Positions 6,503-9,303 of a stretch of DNA of 9,303 bases are shown here, piece by piece. A program made the translations under genes and the position numbers. The DNA is taken from contig DAOVTU010000071.1 in the NCBI GenBank assembly GCA_030632925.1, forward strand, positions 1-9,303. Direction: 5' to 3'. This stretch comes from Candidatus Krumholzibacteriia bacterium. GTDB taxonomy: Bacteria; Krumholzibacteriota; Krumholzibacteriia; LZORAL124-64-63. The stretch's first letter is position 1. Each line of letters begins with the position of its first letter. The notes beneath the pieces are model-generated. The model made no database searches and was not told the DNA's origin. It worked only from the letters and a program-made list of their open reading frames with translations.

Positions 6503-7678
6503 TTAGTGCTCCTCGAGCACCAGAACCCCATTAAAAACTTCACCATTGCGCTCGGCCCGGAAATTCATCTGATCCCCGACCTGCGCGTTGTAATACAACC
6601 GATAGATCGCATCCGACTGGTTCAGGCGCAAACCTTCGATTTCCCGAATGATGTCGCCCTGGCGCAAGCCGGCCTTCCAGGCCGCCTGGTTTTCCTCGAC
6701 GTGTTCGACGTAGGCGCCGACCCGATCGGTCAAATTGTTGTTCATCACGTCCAGCGAAGTGATCGGCCGCAGGAAAAGGCCGACCATCGGTTCGCGATAA
6801 TGCCCGTACTGCTGGATCTCACCGATGACGTCCATGACCCGCGACGCTGGCACCGCAAAACCGATACCCACACTGCCGCCATTGTCAGAGAAAATGAAAG
6901 TATTGATGCCCACCACTTCGCCCCGGGTATTGACCAGCGGTCCGCCGCTGTTGCCGGGATTGATGGCCGCGTCGGTCTGGATCATGCCCAGATATACGGA
7001 TTTCTGACTCTGGGTCTTGATGTCCCGATTGACCGCACTGATGACCCCCACCGTGACGGTGGGCTGGGTATCGGCCAACAGATAGCCGTAGGGCGACCCG
7101 ATGGCGATGGCCCATTCGCCAATCTGCAAACTGTCCGTGTGGGCAATGGGCGCCACCGGCAAACCCTGAGCCTGGATGCGCAACACCGCCAGGTCATAGC
7201 GCTCAATGGTATCGACCAATACCGCCAAAAACTGCCGCCCATCATACAGCGTTACGGTGATCCGCAGGGCCTTGTCGATCACATGATTGTTGGTGACCAC
7301 CAGTCCGTCGGACGAGATGATCACACCCGAGCCCATGTTTTCCACCGGGCGATAGCGCTCCTGATAGGGAATGCGAAAGCGATCCATGTATTCCGTCTGG
7401 GCCGAACTCAAGCGCTGCGGCTGCACCACGCTGATACTGACCACCGCCGGCGCCACCTTGCGGGTGGCCAACACGATGGCGTTGGTGCGGTCGTTGTACA
7501 ACTGCATGGTCAGGGCCGATCCGTTCCCGGAATCGGGAGCAACGGTCACCCGGTTGTCCCCTTGGGGACCGCGTTCCAAAAACGCCCCGTCGCCGCGGGT
7601 GTTGAGCAGAAAAATGCCCAACACCACGCCCACCGCCAGGCCCAGCACCACTCCGGTCCATGCCCCGCGACTGAACAC
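6503..7678 (-). CDS. HtrA/DegS-like membrane-anchored serine protease with one PDZ domain
   Basis: This 391-residue protein is an HtrA-family, trypsin-fold protease that should act in the periplasm on misfolded or regulatory envelope proteins. A hydrophobic segment at residues 7-25 (preceded by Arg4, followed by NTRGD) looks like an uncleaved anchor. The protease domain runs about 65-285, with His132 in TNNHVID, Asp162 in YDLAVLRI and Ser244 in GNSGGPL forming a complete triad. A single PDZ domain follows at about 297-389, with GLRQGDIIREIEG in the expected place. One PDZ plus an anchor is the DegS-type layout; DegP has two PDZ domains and a cleaved signal. The GTG start at 7678 shares its G with the TAG stop of the transaldolase gene, with GGCGG six bases upstream, so translation is probably coupled. 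Its position before envelope-sugar genes suggests envelope quality control; true DegS function would need a RseA-type substrate, not seen here. Confidence 0.92.
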   Translation of the reverse strand: MFSRGAWTGVVLGLAVGVVLGIFLLNTRGDGAFLERGPQGDNRVTVAPDSGNGSALTMQLYNDRTNAIVLATRKVAPAVVSISVVQPQRLSSAQTEYMDRFRIPYQERYRPVENMGSGVIISSDGLVVTNNHVIDKALRITVTLYDGRQFLAVLVDTIERYDLAVLRIQAQGLPVAPIAHTDSLQIGEWAIAIGSPYGYLLADTQPTVTVGVISAVNRDIKTQSQKSVYLGMIQTDAAINPGNSGGPLVNTRGEVVGINTFIFSDNGGSVGIGFAVPASRVMDVIGEIQQYGHYREPMVGLFLRPITSLDVMNNNLTDRVGAYVEHVEENQAAWKAGLRQGDIIREIEGLRLNQSDAIYRLYYNAQVGDQMNFRAERNGEVFNGVLVLEEH

Positions 7679-8331
7679 TATTTGCCGCCCTGCAGTTTGT
7701 CCCAGTCGGCCATGAAGCCGGCCAGGCCCTTGTCCGTCAGCGGGTGGGCCACCAGTTTCTTGATCACCGCCGGCGGGATGGTGGCGATGTCGGCACCGAG
7801 CAGGGCCGAGTCCACCACGTGCAGCGGGTGCCGCACCGAGGCCACGATGATCTCGGTCTCGTATTCGAAGTTCTGGTAGATGTCCACGATGTCGGAGATC
7901 AACTGCATGCCGTCTTCACTGATGTCATCAAGGCGCCCCACGAAAGGCGATACGTAGGCCGCGCCGGCCTTGGCCACCAGCAAGGCCTGGCTGGCCGAAA
8001 ACACCAGGGTTGCGTTGACCCGGATGCCCTTGGCCGCCAGCGCCGCGGTGGCTTTCAATCCTTCATAAGTGGTGGGCACCTTGACCACGATGTGCTCACT
8101 GATGGCTGCCAGGCGCAGGCCCTCTTCGATCATGCCCTCGGCGTCCAGCGCCGTCACTTCGCCACTGACCGGCCCCTGCACCACGTCGCAGATTTCCTTC
8201 AGCACGGCGTCGGTATCGGTATTGCCCTCTTTGGCCATCAGGCTCGGGTTGGTGGTCACGCCATCGCACATGCCCATGGCCTTGACTTCCTTGATCTCAT
8301 CAAGGTTCGCGGTGTCGATAAAGAACTTCAT
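7678..8331 (-). CDS. tal: Transaldolase, small TalC/FSA-type
   Basis: This 217-residue class I aldolase-fold enzyme belongs to the short transaldolase/fructose-6-phosphate aldolase group. Transaldolase moves a dihydroxyacetone unit between sedoheptulose-7-phosphate plus glyceraldehyde-3-phosphate and erythrose-4-phosphate plus fructose-6-phosphate, in the non-oxidative pentose phosphate pathway. The Schiff-base lysine is Lys84 in HIVVKVPTT; DGVTTNPSLMAKEG (23-36) is the family N-terminal motif. Two positions separate the activities: FSA has Gln59 and Tyr131, whereas this protein has Glu58 (VSGEV) and Phe130 (SPFVGR), as in true transaldolases. So I call transaldolase rather than FSA. The ATG at 8331 has AAGGAG five bases upstream, which is also the last part of truA. 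Its stop overlaps the htrA-like start by one base. Confidence 0.93.
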   Translation of the reverse strand: MKFFIDTANLDEIKEVKAMGMCDGVTTNPSLMAKEGNTDTDAVLKEICDVVQGPVSGEVTALDAEGMIEEGLRLAAISEHIVVKVPTTYEGLKATAALAAKGIRVNATLVFSASQALLVAKAGAAYVSPFVGRLDDISEDGMQLISDIVDIYQNFEYETEIIVASVRHPLHVVDSALLGADIATIPPAVIKKLVAHPLTDKGLAGFMADWDKLQGGK

Positions 8332-8333
8332 GG

Positions 8334-9248
8334 TTACTCCTTGGCAGGTGACTGGATGATTGAAGAATCAGTTATGATTGAAGAATCAGTTGACGGGTCA
8401 GTTGACGGATCAGATAACGCAAAGCGCGGGTCCCGCCAGGCGGGATCCAGGCAATGCTCGGGATAGTCCACTTCTTCAAGAAACAGGCCGTGGGCCGGGG
8501 CCATGCGGCCAATGCCGCTGCGGTCGCGGGCGGCCAACAATCCGGGCACATCCTCCGCTTTCCACTCGCCGCCGCCCACTTCGACCATCAGGCCCACCAG
8601 GTTGCGGACCATGTGGTGCAGGAATCGGTTCGCTTTCACGTGAAAGATAGCTGAATCGCCCGACCATTCAAAGGTGCAAAGGCTCACGTCGCAATGGTTG
8701 TCATCCTTGAGGGATGTCGCCTTGCAGAAGGTTGTAAAGTCGTGACGGCCCAAAAAGTGCCGGGCGGCCTCATCCATGGCCGCACGGTCCAACTGCCGGT
8801 ACACGTGCCAGACATGGGGCCGAAAGATGTCCCGGGCCTGAATCAGATGATACGAGTAGCGGCGGGCGGTGGCCGAAAAGCGGGCATTAAAATCGGGCGA
8901 AACCCGGCGCACGCCGCTGACTTCCAGGTCACCGGCGCACATGCGATCCAGGGCCCGTTCCACCCGCTCGACTTCACTCTCGTCGCGCACGGTCAAATGG
9001 GCAACTTGCCGGCGGGCGTGCACGCCGGCGTCGGTGCGTCCAGCGGCCACCGGGATGGCATCGCGGCCCAGCAAACGGGTCAGATAATGGCGCAGTTCGC
9101 CCTGCACCGTGCGCAATTCCGGCTGGATCTGCCAGCCATGGAACTCGCGGCCCACGTAGGCGATGTCCAGACGCAGACGGATACCCTCGAACCGTCTGTG
9201 GGTGGCCGGTTCAACCTCCGTGTTGGTCTTGTCCCTGTCTTCAGTCAT
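8334..9248 (-). CDS. truA: tRNA pseudouridine(38-40) synthase
   Basis: TruA converts uridines 38, 39 and 40 in the anticodon arm of many tRNAs to pseudouridine. The 304-residue product has the conserved DIAYVGREFHGWQIQP (about 28-43), the catalytic aspartate Asp73 in GRTDAGVHA, the ARFSATARRYSYHL block with the active-site Tyr131, and FLHHMVRNLVG (209-219). E. coli TruA is about 270 residues; this one has roughly 20 extra N-terminal residues and a C-terminal tail of about 26 residues rich in Ser, Thr, Asp and Pro. The tail is encoded by tandem repeats, listed separately, and lies beyond the conserved fold. The ATG at 9248 is preceded by GAGG seven bases upstream, and its A is the last base of the preceding gene's TGA (TGATG), so I chose it over the in-frame TTG at 9251. 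The gap to the transaldolase is two bases. Confidence 0.96.
   Translation of the reverse strand: MTEDRDKTNTEVEPATHRRFEGIRLRLDIAYVGREFHGWQIQPELRTVQGELRHYLTRLLGRDAIPVAAGRTDAGVHARRQVAHLTVRDESEVERVERALDRMCAGDLEVSGVRRVSPDFNARFSATARRYSYHLIQARDIFRPHVWHVYRQLDRAAMDEAARHFLGRHDFTTFCKATSLKDDNHCDVSLCTFEWSGDSAIFHVKANRFLHHMVRNLVGLMVEVGGGEWKAEDVPGLLAARDRSGIGRMAPAHGLFLEEVDYPEHCLDPAWRDPRFALSDPSTDPSTDSSIITDSSIIQSPAKE
8337..8342 (-). promoter_or_regulatory. Ribosome binding site of the transaldolase gene, inside the truA end
   Basis: AAGGAG on the minus strand lies five bases before the ATG at 8331 and encodes the last Lys-Glu of TruA, just ahead of its TAA stop. This is the strongest Shine-Dalgarno match in the operon and implies high or coupled translation of the transaldolase. 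Confidence 0.75.
8356..8415. repeat. In-frame tandem repeats at the 3' end of truA
   Basis: Two perfect 18-base copies of ATGATTGAAGAATCAGTT lie at 8356-8373 and 8374-8391. Next to them are two 12-base copies, GACGGGTCAGTT (8392-8403) and GACGGATCAGAT (8404-8415), which differ at two positions. Both units are multiples of three, so copy-number change keeps truA in frame. On the minus strand they encode repeated TDPS and TDSSII units of the TruA tail. The 18-base units are AT-rich against a GC-rich gene. Confidence 0.9.
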
Positions 9249-9303
9249 CAACAGTCCTCTTGTTGGTGGGCTACCACAGCTACCATGGCGACCAGATCAG
9301 CAC
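9248..9303 (-). CDS. C-terminal end of an unidentified protein upstream of truA
   Basis: The last 17 codons of an open frame run in from the right edge, ending ADLVAMVAVVAHQQEDC and TGA at 9250-9248. The stop overlaps the truA ATG by one base (TGATG), the usual form of a coupled operon junction, which is the main reason to think this is a real gene. The visible fragment is too short to recognise. In several bacteria truA follows asd, but this tail does not look like aspartate-semialdehyde dehydrogenase to me. Confidence 0.45.
   Translation of the reverse strand, partial: ADLVAMVAVVAHQQEDC

Noticed and set aside
6473..7879. A 468-codon open frame on the plus strand, longer than the htrA-like gene it opposes
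   Set aside because: It is antisense to the htrA-like gene and parts of the SDR and transaldolase genes. The product is rich in His, Gln, Arg and Asp with no family motif, as expected of a GC-rich shadow frame; the minus strand carries intact catalytic motifs.
1..9303. Search for tRNA/rRNA genes, CRISPR arrays, insertion sequences and phage attachment sites
   Set aside because: No cloverleaf-like segment, regularly spaced repeats, transposase-like protein or terminal inverted repeats were seen. The only direct tandem repeats are inside truA.

Overview
The window is a GC-rich stretch from a Gram-negative bacterium. The Gram-negative call rests on hldD (ADP-heptose epimerase for LPS inner core), a membrane-anchored HtrA-type protease, and high GC with dense, overlapping genes and TTG/GTG starts. 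The sequence alone does not place it in a phylum. Bacterial Rsm22-family proteins are best known from Alphaproteobacteria but occur in other Gram-negative lineages.

Layout. At the left edge (1-351, minus) is the 5' part of purB, encoding adenylosuccinate lyase. A 387-base gene-free stretch separates it from two transporter genes on the plus strand: a MATE-family exporter (739-2130) and an EamA/DMT-family exporter resembling YedA (2239-3132). A short 115-base convergent gap (3133-3247) follows.

The rest (3248-9303) is one tightly packed minus-strand gene run that looks like a single operon. In transcription order it holds the tail of an unidentified gene, truA, a small transaldolase of the TalC/FSA fold, an htrA-like protease, an extended SDR epimerase/dehydratase, hldD and an Rsm22/METTL17-family protein. 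Junctions are 1-base overlap, 2-base gap, 1-base overlap, 22-base gap, 12-base gap and 4-base overlap, so translational coupling is likely throughout.

How the genes may work together. The operon mixes RNA/ribosome functions at its ends (TruA, Rsm22) with envelope functions in the middle (HldD, SDR, HtrA). The transaldolase acts on sedoheptulose-7-phosphate, which is also the starting metabolite of the ADP-heptose pathway that HldD completes, so tal plus hldD makes metabolic sense. This is inference.

Most genes are recognisable housekeeping or transport families. I found no clearly new system. The points most worth a second look are the bacterial Rsm22 protein with a complete four-cysteine Fe-S ligand set, the in-frame tandem repeats that extend the TruA C-terminus, the transaldolase/heptose linkage, and a palindrome upstream of the MATE gene.
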